A stretch of DNA of 64,000 nucleotides from Streptomyces parvus (GCF_014648875.1 NZ_BMRY01000001.1:62001-126000), one strand, 5' to 3'. Positions 26,951 through 37,476 are shown, counted from the first letter of the stretch. A program made the numbers and translations. The notes: a model not told the origin generated them from the sequence alone.

Positions 26951-26979
26951 CCGGGCCTTAAGGTTGCCTTAAGGCCCGG
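26951..26979. repeat. Perfect 13-bp inverted repeat with 3-nt loop
   Basis: CCGGGCCTTAAGG (26951-26963) and its exact complement CCTTAAGGCCCGG (26967-26979) flank TTG. It sits about 160 bp upstream of the HATPase gene and about 90 bp before the tRNA fragment. It could be an operator, a terminator or a recombination-related hairpin. Confidence 0.8.
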
Positions 26980-27046
26980 ATAATCCGCCCTGATTGGTGA
27001 ACCCCGCACGCGAGGCCCACCCGACCCGACTATCGGCGGCCCCGAC

Positions 27047-27082
27047 CTGACTAGGGATCACGAGTCATCTGACTACGGATCA
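27047..27082 (+). repeat. 22-bp-period duplication of the tRNA anticodon-arm sequence
   Basis: CTGACTAGGGATCA (27047-27060) and CTGACTACGGATCA (27069-27082) differ at one base. The second copy is the anticodon stem-loop of the tRNA fragment. The first copy lies where the tRNA 5' half should be. Confidence 0.75.
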
Positions 27083-27114
27083 GAGGGTTGCGGGTTCGAA
27101 TCCTGCCGAGTGCA
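27066..27114 (+). other. 3' half of a tRNA-Arg(ACG), probable attachment-site remnant
   Basis: The fragment has an anticodon stem TCTGA/TCAGA with loop CTACGGA (anticodon ACG), variable loop, T arm GCGGG-TTCGAAT-CCTGC (one G-T pair) and the 3' acceptor strand CGAGTGC plus discriminator A at 27114. The matching 5' acceptor strand (GCACTCG expected) and a D arm are missing from the preceding 60 bp. tRNA-specific integrases leave just such a 3' half at the element end distal to the rebuilt tRNA, which would put the element to the left. Which identity block was the core is not determinable here. Confidence 0.65.
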
Positions 27115-27121
27115 CAGCAGC

Positions 27122-27156
27122 CGAGAGGCCCCCGGAGAAATCCGGGGAGTCTCTCG
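27122..27156 (+). terminator. Hairpin terminator downstream of the tRNA 3' half
   Basis: Stem CGAGAG (27122-27127) and CCCCGGA (27130-27136) pair with TCCGGGG (27141-27147) and CTCTCG (27151-27156) around a GAAA loop. It looks like the original tRNA terminator, retained with the 3' half. Confidence 0.75.
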
Positions 27157-27253
27157 CCTGACCCGTACAGCGGCAAAGCAACCGTGGTGGAACAATGCCC
27201 GCGCGGCTTGAGCGATTACAACCGATCTGCGGAACGCCACCCATGGATCCGGG

Positions 27254-27853
27254 TCACGGGCGCGGGAAGCGGGCGCGCGGGGCGTCGATGCAGGTGTCCC
27301 GGGACGTGGGTCCGCCGAACCGAAGACGGTCGTAGGCCGTGAACGCCGGTTCCAGCGTGTCGAGTTCGTCGACCAGTGCGTGCAGCCGCTCAGACCACCG
27401 TGCTGAACCGGCATCCGGCTCGTTCGCTGCGGCGCTGATCGCGGTCGTCAGGTAGTCCTTGCGCTGAATGGCGGCCGGGGTCACCGAGTGCAGGCACACG
27501 TACTGTCCGCTGAGATACGCGTTCCACTCCGCCTTCCCGGTGATCGGGTCGGCCCAGTGAGCGGTGAACCACGCTTCGAGCAGCTCTACGCCGCCCGCTT
27601 CGTCGGCGAGAGCGAACAGGTCGGCCGGCACCATCTCGGCACCGTCGGAGCGCAGATATCCCGGAAGCGGCAGATACTGCCCCAGCATCAGCCGGCGGAC
27701 CGCATCGGCATCGCGGCCATGAACTGCGCACAGTTCCTCCAGGGCAACGAACTGCGCGCCGACGTATGCGTCATCGGTATCGGTCATCGCATGGTCGCCG
27801 TTGACTTCGCGGAATCGCTCGGCGAGCTGCTGCTTCAGATCTGTCTCCGGCAT
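27254..27853 (-). CDS. DUF6058-like protein, function unknown
   Basis: The 199-residue protein from ATG 27853 has GGAGG 7 nt upstream. Characteristic segments are DDAYVGAQFVALEELCAVHG, RRLMLGQYLPLPGYLRSDG, EMVPADLFALADEAGG and LSGQYVCLHSVTPAAIQRKD. I recognise this as the family called DUF6058 (natural-product-biosynthesis-associated), from memory. No catalytic motif is evident and there is no TM or signal. It lies just beyond the tRNA scar, in an accessory-looking stretch. The upstream frame to 27931 lacks a ribosome site. Confidence 0.75.
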   Translation of the reverse strand: MPETDLKQQLAERFREVNGDHAMTDTDDAYVGAQFVALEELCAVHGRDADAVRRLMLGQYLPLPGYLRSDGAEMVPADLFALADEAGGVELLEAWFTAHWADPITGKAEWNAYLSGQYVCLHSVTPAAIQRKDYLTTAISAAANEPDAGSARWSERLHALVDELDTLEPAFTAYDRLRFGGPTSRDTCIDAPRARFPRP

Positions 27854-28062
27854 CGGGTCGCCTCCGGCGTCTACCAGCGCGGCCATCTCCCGCACAGGAC
27901 TCGGCACGCTACGGGCCGGACGGTTCGGCACTCACCGAACCATCGATGGAACCACTACAGCACGAGGGCACCTCGCCCTCGCTCCGCCCACCGATCCACA
28001 GCTCTTGGCACCTACTCGTCGGCATCGCCGAATGAACGGTCAACCCCGAAGAAGACGACTGC

Positions 28063-28413
28063 ATGATGGCAGGCGTGGCCGAGTCGGATGATGAGGACGG
28101 CTTTTCCCTGATCTTCATGTGCGACTTCGACGAACCCGAAGCGCAGGAAGTGTCCCTCGGAATGGACACGCATTGCCTTGTCACGCCCGATCAAGGCACC
28201 TCTTACGGCTGTGTACGTGAAGTGGAACTGAACGGAGACGTGCTACGGGTGACCTTGGATCCTGCGGCCTTGGCCGACCTGGGTCTGGTCGACACCGTCG
28301 TTGAGGCTCAGCTCCGCGCTCCAGCAGCAGATGTGGCACGCCTGCGCGAAGTACTGCCACGCATCCTGGCGTACGGGCGACCGGATGCCCACCCGCGATT
28401 CATCACGACGTAG
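28063..28413 (+). CDS. Imm10-like immunity protein
   Basis: The 116-residue protein contains FSLIFMCDFDEPEAQEVSLG, MDTHCLVTPDQGTSYGCVRE and LRVTLDPAALADLGL, a pattern I associate with Imm10 immunity proteins, from memory of the family. Such proteins neutralise polymorphic toxins by direct binding. No toxin gene is adjacent: the neighbours are a DUF6058-like gene and enoyl-CoA hydratase. It may therefore be an orphan immunity gene. The ribosome site is weak (GAAGAAG), and ATG 28066 is equally possible. Confidence 0.7.
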   Translation: MMAGVAESDDEDGFSLIFMCDFDEPEAQEVSLGMDTHCLVTPDQGTSYGCVREVELNGDVLRVTLDPAALADLGLVDTVVEAQLRAPAADVARLREVLPRILAYGRPDAHPRFITT

Positions 28414-28573
28414 CGAGTGCAGCGGCGTTCCCCACGGCCGGACACGTTCGGGCGTCAGTGGGCCGTGCCCGAGGCGAGGCGATGCTGGTCCCCTCCCCAA
28501 CAGGCCGGCGCCTGGGGAAGCAGCCGCCGACCACGACCGTCGGCGGCCCCCGCTCACAGCTCTGAGCTGCCGG

Positions 28574-29341
28574 TCAGAGGAACGTGGCCTTCCCCGGCCC
28601 CTCCTCCACGAAGCTGCGCATCCCCCGCTCGCGGTCCTCCGTGGCGAAGAGGCCGGAGAACCAGTTCCGCTCGATGGTGAGTCCGGTGTCGAGGTCCGTC
28701 TCCAGGCCGGCGTCGATCGACTCCTTGGCCGCGCGCAGCGCCAGTGCGGGACCCTTGGCCAGCTGGGCGGCCCACGCGTGTGCCTGGTCGTAGACCTCGG
28801 CGGCCGGGACCACACGGTCGACCAGGCCCAGGGTCAGGGCCTCCTCCGCCTTGACCATGCGGCCGGTGAAGATGAGGTCCTTGGCGCGGGAAGGGCCGAT
28901 CAGGCGGGCGAGGCGCTGGGTGCCGCCGGCGCCGGGGATCAGGCCGAGGAGGATCTCCGGCTGGCCGAGCTTGGCGTTGTCGGCGGCGATCCGGAAGTCG
29001 GCGCAGAGCGCCAGTTCGCAGCCGCCGCCGAGCGCGTAGCCGGTGACGGCGGCGACGACCGGCTTCGGGATGCGGGCGACGGCGGTGAAGGCGTCCTGGA
29101 GGCCCTTGGAGCGGAGGACCATCGCCGTGTGGTCCATCGCCTGCATCTCCTTGATGTCCGCGCCCGCCGCGAACACCTTCTCGCCGCCGTAGAGGATCAC
29201 GGCGCGCACGTCCTCGCGCCGGGTCGCCTCCTCGGCCAGCTCCCGCAGCCGGTCCTGGATCGCGACGTCCAGGGCGTTCATGGGCGGCCGGTCGAGCTGG
29301 ATGGTGCCGACGCCGTCGCGTACTTCGAAGGTCACAGTCAT
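28574..29341 (-). CDS. Enoyl-CoA hydratase/isomerase (crotonase family)
   Basis: The 255-residue protein has FAAGADIKEMQAM (oxyanion-hole segment, about 58-70) and ALGGGCELALCADFRIA with the first catalytic Glu (about 112). The second Glu lies in LGQPEILLGLIPGAGGTQRL (about 132). Both glutamates present favour true hydratase activity in fatty-acid or amino-acid beta-oxidation. No other oxidation genes are adjacent. Confidence 0.93.
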   Translation of the reverse strand: MTVTFEVRDGVGTIQLDRPPMNALDVAIQDRLRELAEEATRREDVRAVILYGGEKVFAAGADIKEMQAMDHTAMVLRSKGLQDAFTAVARIPKPVVAAVTGYALGGGCELALCADFRIAADNAKLGQPEILLGLIPGAGGTQRLARLIGPSRAKDLIFTGRMVKAEEALTLGLVDRVVPAAEVYDQAHAWAAQLAKGPALALRAAKESIDAGLETDLDTGLTIERNWFSGLFATEDRERGMRSFVEEGPGKATFL

Positions 29342-29373
29342 GGCTAGAGGTTAACCACCGCTAACGACGACGA

Positions 29374-29402
29374 GGCCGGTGCCGTTGGTCACAGCACCGG
29401 CC
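29374..29402 (-). terminator. Hairpin terminator after first L,D-transpeptidase
   Basis: GGCCGGTGC (29374-29382) pairs with GCACCGGCC (29394-29402) over an 11-nt loop, 28 bp beyond the stop at 29431. Confidence 0.5.
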
Positions 29403-29430
29403 CGCCGGGTCGTACGGGGGTGGGAGAGCG

Positions 29431-30681
29431 TTACTTCTTCCACTCCTCCCAGTCCATGTTCCAGCCGTTGAGGCCGTTGTCCGGCTGGATCTGCTTGTCC
29501 TTGGAGTTCTTCACGATGACCACGTCGCCGATCATCGACTTGTTGTAGAACCAGGCCGCCGGCGTCTGGTTGTCGTAGCCGCCGCGCACATCGCGCAGAC
29601 CGACGCAGCCGTGGCTGGTGTTGGTGTTGCCGAAGATCGAGGACGCGCCCCAGTAGTTGCCGTGCAGGAACGTGCCCGAGGTGGACAGGCGCATGGCGTG
29701 CGGGACGTCCTTGATGTCGTACTCGCCGCCGAAGCCGACGGTGTCGCCGTTCATCCGGGTCACCTTGAGCTTCTCGCTGATGACCATCTGACCGTTGTAC
29801 GTGGTCGTCGCCGGGGCGCCCGCGGAGATCGGGATGTCCTTGATCTGCTTGCCGTCGCGGACCACCTTCATCCGCTTGCTGCTCGCGTCGACGGTGGAGA
29901 CCTGGCTGCGGCCGATGGTGAACGTCACCGTCTTGGCCTGCTTGCCGTAGACGCCCGGCCGGCCCTCGACGCCGTCGAGGTTGAGCTCGACGGTCACCTT
30001 GGTGCCCGGCTTCCAGTACTTCTCCGGGCGGAAGTCGAGGCGGTCGTTGCCGAACCAGTGGTTCTCGATCTCGACGGCCGGCTCGGCCGTCACCTTGATG
30101 CCCTTCTCCACCGCGTCCGGGTCGGTGATGCCACGGGTGAAGTTGATGGAGACCGGCATGCCGACGCCGACGGTGGAGCCGTCCTCGGGCGTGTAGTGCC
30201 CGATGAACGTGTTCGCCGGGACGAGCGTGGTGAAGGTCGTGTCCTTCGCCGACTCACGGCCCTCGGAGTCCTTGGCGACCGCGTGCACCGTGTACTTGGT
30301 GGAGGCGGCGAGGTGGCGCTCCGGCGTCCAGCTCGCGCCGTCGGCGGAGATCTCGCCCTCGACCTCGTTGCCCTTGGGGTCGGCGACCTTCACCGTGGTC
30401 AGCTTGCCCTGCTCCGCGCCGATCTTCAGGGCGCCGCTGGTCGCCACGGACTCCGCCCCGTCCTTGGGCACGATGGTCACGACCGCCTGCGAGGCCTTCG
30501 TGTCCTCCTTCTTCGTGCCGCCCGCCGGCCCCTTCTTGTCCCCCGCGTCGGCGCCGCCGCCGCCTCCGCACGCCGTCACCAGCACCAGCAGTGCTCCCAG
30601 AACCAGGGCCAGAAGCCCCGGTCCGCCGCGCCGCTTCCCGCTCGCCCCGGCCGATGCCCCCGATATCGGCTGCCCGTTCAC
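29431..30681 (-). CDS. Lipoprotein L,D-transpeptidase (Ig-like + YkuD), paralogue 1
   Basis: About 416 residues. The signal peptide ends in lipobox LVTAC, so it is a lipoprotein at the outer face of the membrane. Two Ig-like domains (about 60-290) precede a YkuD catalytic domain with HGNYWG and the active-site SHGCVGLRD. These enzymes form 3-3 peptidoglycan cross-links. A second, clearly related copy starts 0.25 kb upstream. I choose GTG 30681 (MNGQPISG), which has GAGGGGAG upstream; GTG 30702 is the alternative. Confidence 0.92.
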   Translation of the reverse strand: MNGQPISGASAGASGKRRGGPGLLALVLGALLVLVTACGGGGGADAGDKKGPAGGTKKEDTKASQAVVTIVPKDGAESVATSGALKIGAEQGKLTTVKVADPKGNEVEGEISADGASWTPERHLAASTKYTVHAVAKDSEGRESAKDTTFTTLVPANTFIGHYTPEDGSTVGVGMPVSINFTRGITDPDAVEKGIKVTAEPAVEIENHWFGNDRLDFRPEKYWKPGTKVTVELNLDGVEGRPGVYGKQAKTVTFTIGRSQVSTVDASSKRMKVVRDGKQIKDIPISAGAPATTTYNGQMVISEKLKVTRMNGDTVGFGGEYDIKDVPHAMRLSTSGTFLHGNYWGASSIFGNTNTSHGCVGLRDVRGGYDNQTPAAWFYNKSMIGDVVIVKNSKDKQIQPDNGLNGWNMDWEEWKK

Positions 30682-30904
30682 TGTGGTCGTCTCCCCTCGC
30701 ACGGCCCGGCTCCCGCCAGGGCCCGCACCCCCGCGCGCTACACCTGCACGCCCGCCGCAAGATAATCACATCGCGAGTGCGGTGAACTCCCTCCGGAATG
30801 TCACCGTTCCGTCCCAACTGGTCCGGAGGGCTCCGCGGGGAGCTGCGCAGGTGGCGCGGGGTGCCGGGGCCGAACGGCCGGTGCCCGAATCCGGGCTCGC
30901 CGGG

Positions 30905-30952
30905 CCCGGGTCTCAGCGCGGGGCCGAGCCCGGGTCTCAGCGCAGGGCCGAG
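30905..30952. repeat. 24-bp tandem duplication across the stop codon of the second L,D-transpeptidase
   Basis: CCCGGGTCTCAGCGCGGGGC plus CGAG (30905-30928) is followed by a second copy (30929-30952) with one change. The second copy carries the last four codons and stop of the gene, so the first copy is a recent-looking downstream duplicate of that end. Confidence 0.8.
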
Positions 30953-32178
30953 CCCGCCGTCCACTTCTTCCAGGTCATGTTCCAGCCGCTGAGCCCGTTG
31001 TCCGGGGCGACCTTCTTGTCCTTGGAGTTGACCACCTCGACCACGTCGCCGATCAGGGTCCGGTCGAAGAACCAGCCTCCGGGGGTGGAGCCCCCGCCGC
31101 CCTTGGCGTCGCGCAGCCCGATGCAGCCGTGGCTGACGTTCTCCTCGCCGAAGACGGACTCGTCGGCCCAGTAGTTGCCGTGCAGGAAGGTGCCGGAGGT
31201 GGTGAGCCGGATCGCGTGCGGTACGTCCTTGATGTCGTACTCGCCCTTGCCCTCCTTGTCCGTGAAGCCGACGGTCGCCCCGTTCATCCGGGTCACCTCG
31301 TGCATCTCGGTGACCACCATCTTCCCGTTGTACGTGGTCGTCTTCGGGGCCCCCGCGGTGATCGGGACCGTGCTGACGAGCTCGCCGTCCCGGCGTACCT
31401 CCATGGTCTTGGCCTCCGCGTCGACCCGGGAGATCTGGTGGCGGCCGACGGTGAAGACGACGGTCTTGTCCTGGCTGCCGTAGACGCCCGGGGCGCCCTC
31501 GACGTCCCGCAGCCCGATGTCGACGGTGACCTCGGTGCCGGGCTTCCAGTACGTCTTCGGGCGGAAGTCGAGCCGGTCCTTGCCGAACCAGTGGCCGACG
31601 ACCTCCACCACCGGATCGGCCGTCACCCGGATGGCCTTCTCCACCGCGGCCCGGTCGGCGACCGGCCGGTTGAAGGCGAAGGAAACGATCATGCCGGTGC
31701 CCACGGTGGACCGGTTCTCCGGTTTGAAGTAGCCGATGAAGCGGTGCTCCGGTACGAGCGTCGTGAACGTGGAGTGCCGGGCGGAGCGGCGGCCCTGGGC
31801 GTCCACGGCCACCGCGTCGATGCTGTACTTCGCGGCGAGGGCGAGCCGGGCCACCTTGGGCTCCGGGGCCCAGGAGCGGCCGTCCTCGGCGATGCGCCCC
31901 GCGACCGTCTGCTGCTGCGCGTCCTCGATCCGCATGACCTTCACGCTCTCCAGCCGCCCGTCGGGGACCTTCACCGCGATCCGGGTCTCCTCGTCGACGT
32001 CCTTGGCCCCGTTCTCGGGGAAGACGCTGATCACGTCGCCGGGGGACCGTGCCTTGCCGTTGAGCAGGGCCTCACGGGTGTCGGTGCAGCCGGTCAGCAG
32101 GGCCAGCACGGTCAGCAGTCCTGCCCAGGTCAGCACGGCGGCCGAGGAGGCGCGTGCGCTCTTCGCTGTGTGGTTCAC
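30937..32178 (-). CDS. Lipoprotein L,D-transpeptidase (Ig-like + YkuD), paralogue 2
   Basis: The 413-residue protein has a signal peptide ending in lipobox LLTGC (Cys about 31), two Ig-like regions (FIGYFKPENRSTVGTGM; HWFGKDRLDFRPKTYWKPGT) and a YkuD catalytic domain with FLHGNYWADE and the active-site VSHGCIGLRD. Same layout as the next gene downstream and shares many segments with it, so the two arose by duplication. Both face the same way but lie 255 bp apart, so they may be separately transcribed. Role: 3-3 cross-linking of peptidoglycan, possibly in different growth phases. Confidence 0.92.
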   Translation of the reverse strand: MNHTAKSARASSAAVLTWAGLLTVLALLTGCTDTREALLNGKARSPGDVISVFPENGAKDVDEETRIAVKVPDGRLESVKVMRIEDAQQQTVAGRIAEDGRSWAPEPKVARLALAAKYSIDAVAVDAQGRRSARHSTFTTLVPEHRFIGYFKPENRSTVGTGMIVSFAFNRPVADRAAVEKAIRVTADPVVEVVGHWFGKDRLDFRPKTYWKPGTEVTVDIGLRDVEGAPGVYGSQDKTVVFTVGRHQISRVDAEAKTMEVRRDGELVSTVPITAGAPKTTTYNGKMVVTEMHEVTRMNGATVGFTDKEGKGEYDIKDVPHAIRLTTSGTFLHGNYWADESVFGEENVSHGCIGLRDAKGGGGSTPGGWFFDRTLIGDVVEVVNSKDKKVAPDNGLSGWNMTWKKWTAGSALR

Positions 32179-32331
32179 GCTCCCCCAACGACCAGGGCCG
32201 GTCGGGGGAAACGTGAGTGCGGGCCGCCCGGTGGGCAGAACAGAGGGGAGGACTACGGGAAAGGGGCCGCGGCCGGGACGCCGCGCGCCCCTTCGCCGGT
32301 GCCCGTCCTACGAGCCGCGGGAGGCTACACG

Positions 32332-34623
<2,292 letters not shown>

Positions 34624-34634
34624 GGCGGGGTGGG

Positions 34635-35288
34635 TCAGCCGAGGATGCCCCGGTCGTAGCCGACGGCGACGGCCGCGGCCCGGTCCTTGGCGCCCAGTTT
34701 GGCGAAGACGTGGGTGAGGTGGGTCTTCACGGTCGCCTCGCTGATGAAGAGTTCGGCGGCGATCTCCCGGTTGGTGGTGCCCCGGGCCACCAGGACCAGC
34801 ACCTCCCGCTCGCGGGCGGACAGGGTGGTCCCGGCGGGGTCGGCGGCGGGGGTGCGGACCCGGGTCATCAGCCGGGAGGCGACGGCGGGCGACAGGACGC
34901 TGCGCCCGTCGGCGGCGGCCCGGACGGCGGCGAACAGCTCATCGCGCGGGGCGTCCTTGAGGAGGTAGCCGGTCGCGCCCGCCTCGATCGCGGGGAGGGT
35001 GTCGGAGTCGGTGTCGTACGTGGTCAGCACGAGGACCTTCGATCGGGCGCCGCGCCGGCTCAGCTCGGCGATGGCCGCCACTCCCCCGCCGCCGGGCATC
35101 CGCAGGTCCATCAGGACCACGTCGGGGTCGAGTTCACCGACGACGGTGAGCGCGTCCACACCGTTGGTCGCCTCTCCGAGCACCTCGAAGCCGGGGGCGG
35201 CGGTGAACATGCCGCGCAGCCCGTCCCGGACGACCGGGTGGTCGTCGACGATGACGAGGGTGATGATACGGGCGGGGGTCTCGGTCAT
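34635..35288 (-). CDS. NarL/FixJ-family response regulator (kinase partner degraded)
   Basis: The 217-residue protein has a complete receiver: acidic pair VDDHP, phospho-Asp in DVVLMDLRMPGG (about 60), Thr in LVLTTYD and Lys in YLLKDA. The C-terminal LuxR HTH is LSAREREVLVLVARGTTN to TVKTHLTHVFAKLG. It lies 91 bp downstream of a stub of a histidine kinase that ends at 35380, so it was probably the second gene of a kinase-regulator operon and is now orphaned. Targets are unknown. Confidence 0.93.
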   Translation of the reverse strand: MTETPARIITLVIVDDHPVVRDGLRGMFTAAPGFEVLGEATNGVDALTVVGELDPDVVLMDLRMPGGGGVAAIAELSRRGARSKVLVLTTYDTDSDTLPAIEAGATGYLLKDAPRDELFAAVRAAADGRSVLSPAVASRLMTRVRTPAADPAGTTLSAREREVLVLVARGTTNREIAAELFISEATVKTHLTHVFAKLGAKDRAAAVAVGYDRGILG

Positions 35289-35379
35289 GATCGCACCGTA
35301 CGGGGGCTCACGGGTGTCTGGCCAGGGCCTGCGGTGGGGCCGTTGACGGGTGCCCGGCCGGGTTGCGCCGCGGGGTCGT

Positions 35380-35520
35380 TCACGGGTGCCCGACCAGCGG
35401 AGCCCTGGCCGACACCGCCGTGCCGCCGCCCGGTTCCGACTCCGCCTCGACCGCGCCCGCGATGCGCTCCGCGCGGGCCCGCATGCCGCCGAGGCCGAAG
35501 CCGCCGGTGCGGCCGGGCGG
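35380..35520 (-). pseudogene. C-terminal stub of a NarL-type sensor histidine kinase
   Basis: Reading toward the stop at 35380, the frame encodes GGFGLGGMRARAERIAGAV then ESEPGGGTAVSARAPL. This is the G2-box and end of HATPase domains of Streptomyces two-component kinases. Everything upstream (DHp, N-box, sensor) is missing: the divergent ABC exporter begins at 35599, and the same frame beyond about 35520 is only the antisense of that gene. It is a deletion or replacement remnant. Confidence 0.7.
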
Positions 35521-35598
35521 TGGGCGGCTGGGCGGCGGGCGGCTGGGGCCGGAAATTGGGAGGCCCGATGTCAGTGGTGAAACGTATGGTCGGCCCTG

Positions 35599-37476
35599 AT
35601 GCCCAAAATGCCTGCAGAGCGCACGGACCGGTCCGCCGTGCGCTCCCTCCTGCGCCTGTGGCCCTATGTCCGACCCGTGCGGGTGCGCCTGTTCACGGCC
35701 GCCTTCGTGGCGATCCTGGCGTCCTGTCTGAGCCTGGTGATCCCGCTGGTCCTGAAGTGGATGGTGGACGGCCCGGTCGCCGACCGCGATCCGGGCGGGG
35801 TGTGGCTGGGGGCGCTGTATCTGCTGCTGCTCGGTATCGCGGAGGCGCTGCTGTTCGGGTTCCGGCGATGGCTGGTGGCGCGGCCGTTGGCCGGGGTGGA
35901 GGCGGCGATGCGGGCGGATCTCTTCCGCCATCTGCAACGGCTGCCGGTCGCGTTCCACGACCGCTGGGCCTCGGGTCAGCTGCTGTCGCGCGGGACGACG
36001 GACCTGATGCTGCTGCGGATGTTCCTGGCGTTCCCACTGACCTTCCTGGTCGTCAACACGGCGACGATTCTCGTCGGGTTCGTCCTTCTGTTCGCCCAGG
36101 ACTGGACGCTCGGGCTGGTGCTGCTGGCGCCCGCGGTGCCGCTGATCATCCTGTGCTCGCTGTTCGAGACGAAGTACTCGGTGGTGGCGCGCCGGGCCCA
36201 GGACCAGGTCGGCGACCTCACGACGGTCGTCGAGGAGAGCGTGCTGGGCATCCGCATCGTCAAGGGCTTCGGCCGGCACCGCAGCCAGGCGCGGGCGTTC
36301 AGGGCGCTGGCGCACCGGCTGCGCGACACGGAGCTGGGCAAGGCCCGGCTGCTCGCCGGGATCTGGGCGCTGATCACGGCCATCCCGGAGCTGGCGATCG
36401 GCGCGGCGCTGGTGCTCGGCACGATCCAGGTCGCGGACGGGACGCTGTCCGCGGGCACGCTGGTGGCGTTCCTGTCCACGGCGCTCGCGCTGCGCTGGCC
36501 GGTGGAGTCGATCGGCTTCCTGCTGGCGATGAGCCAGGAGTCGGCGACCGCCACGGACCGGTACTTCGAGGTGATGGACGTGGCGGAGGAGCGGGGTGCC
36601 GCCGCCGTACGCGAGGGCGCGCCGGCCACCGCGCCGGGGATGGTGTTCGAGGGCGTCGCCTTCCGCTACCCGGACGCGGACCCGGAATCCCCGCCCGTCC
36701 TGTCCGGCATCGATCTGCACATCCGGCCCGGCGAGACCCTGGCCCTCGTCGGGGGTACGGGGTCGGGCAAGACGACGCTGACGGCGCTGGTGCCCCGGCT
36801 GCACGAGGTGACCGGCGGGCGGATCACGCTGGACGGCGAGGACATCGCCACGATGGAGCGCTCGCGGCTGCGGGAGCTGGTGTCGGTGGCGTTCGAGGAG
36901 CCGACGCTGTTCTCCGCGACGGTCGGCGAGAACGTGACGATGGGCGCGGCGGACGCGGACGAGGCGCAGGTGCGCCGGGCGCTGTCGGTGGCCCAGGCGG
37001 ACTTCGTGCACGAGCTGCCGCGCGGCCTCGACACGGAGGTCGGCGAGCAGGGTCTGAGCCTCTCCGGCGGCCAGCGCCAACGTCTCGCGCTGGCCCGCGC
37101 GGTGGTCGGCGAGCCGCGCTTCCTGGTGCTGGACGACCCGCTCTCCGCGCTGGACGTGCACACGGAGACGCTGGTGGAGGCCGCGCTGCGGGAGGTCCTG
37201 GCGCGGACGACGGCGGTGGTCGTGGCGCACCGCCCGTCGACCGTGATGCTGGCGGACCGGGTGGCGCTGCTGTCGGGGGGCCGGATCGCCGCGGTGGGCA
37301 CGCACCAGGAGCTCCTGCGCGACAACGCGGAGTACGCCTGGCTGATGTCGGGCGCGGAGTCCGGTCCCGTACCCGAACGAGAGTCCCCCGCGGCGCCGAT
37401 GAGCGCCCCCGCCGAGGAGATTCCCGCCGAGGAGATTCCCGCGCAGATTCCCGCCGAGGAGGGCAGTGCCCGATGA
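35599..37476 (+). CDS. ABC exporter half-transporter A (degenerate NBD)
   Basis: The 625-residue protein has six TM helices (about 35-320) and then an NBD: Walker A GGTGSGKT, signature LSGGQRQ, Walker B LVLDDP, H-loop VVAHRPS. The residue after the Walker B Asp is Asp instead of the catalytic Glu, a known feature of the non-catalytic site in heterodimeric exporters. An Ala/Glu-rich tail follows. Overlaps subunit B by ATGA, so the pair is co-translated. Substrate unknown; lipids, peptides or drugs are typical for the family. Confidence 0.92.
   Translation: MPKMPAERTDRSAVRSLLRLWPYVRPVRVRLFTAAFVAILASCLSLVIPLVLKWMVDGPVADRDPGGVWLGALYLLLLGIAEALLFGFRRWLVARPLAGVEAAMRADLFRHLQRLPVAFHDRWASGQLLSRGTTDLMLLRMFLAFPLTFLVVNTATILVGFVLLFAQDWTLGLVLLAPAVPLIILCSLFETKYSVVARRAQDQVGDLTTVVEESVLGIRIVKGFGRHRSQARAFRALAHRLRDTELGKARLLAGIWALITAIPELAIGAALVLGTIQVADGTLSAGTLVAFLSTALALRWPVESIGFLLAMSQESATATDRYFEVMDVAEERGAAAVREGAPATAPGMVFEGVAFRYPDADPESPPVLSGIDLHIRPGETLALVGGTGSGKTTLTALVPRLHEVTGGRITLDGEDIATMERSRLRELVSVAFEEPTLFSATVGENVTMGAADADEAQVRRALSVAQADFVHELPRGLDTEVGEQGLSLSGGQRQRLALARAVVGEPRFLVLDDPLSALDVHTETLVEAALREVLARTTAVVVAHRPSTVMLADRVALLSGGRIAAVGTHQELLRDNAEYAWLMSGAESGPVPERESPAAPMSAPAEEIPAEEIPAQIPAEEGSAR

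Noticed and set aside
27001..27067. A tRNA 5' half using GCACGCG near 27006 as acceptor strand
   Set aside because: Six of seven bases could pair, but the distance to the anticodon arm is about 60 nt instead of 26 and no D arm forms.
31129..32331. N-terminal extension of GlgX to 1164 residues
   Set aside because: The extension is antisense to the L,D-transpeptidase gene; GTG 32332 has a clear GGGAGG site.
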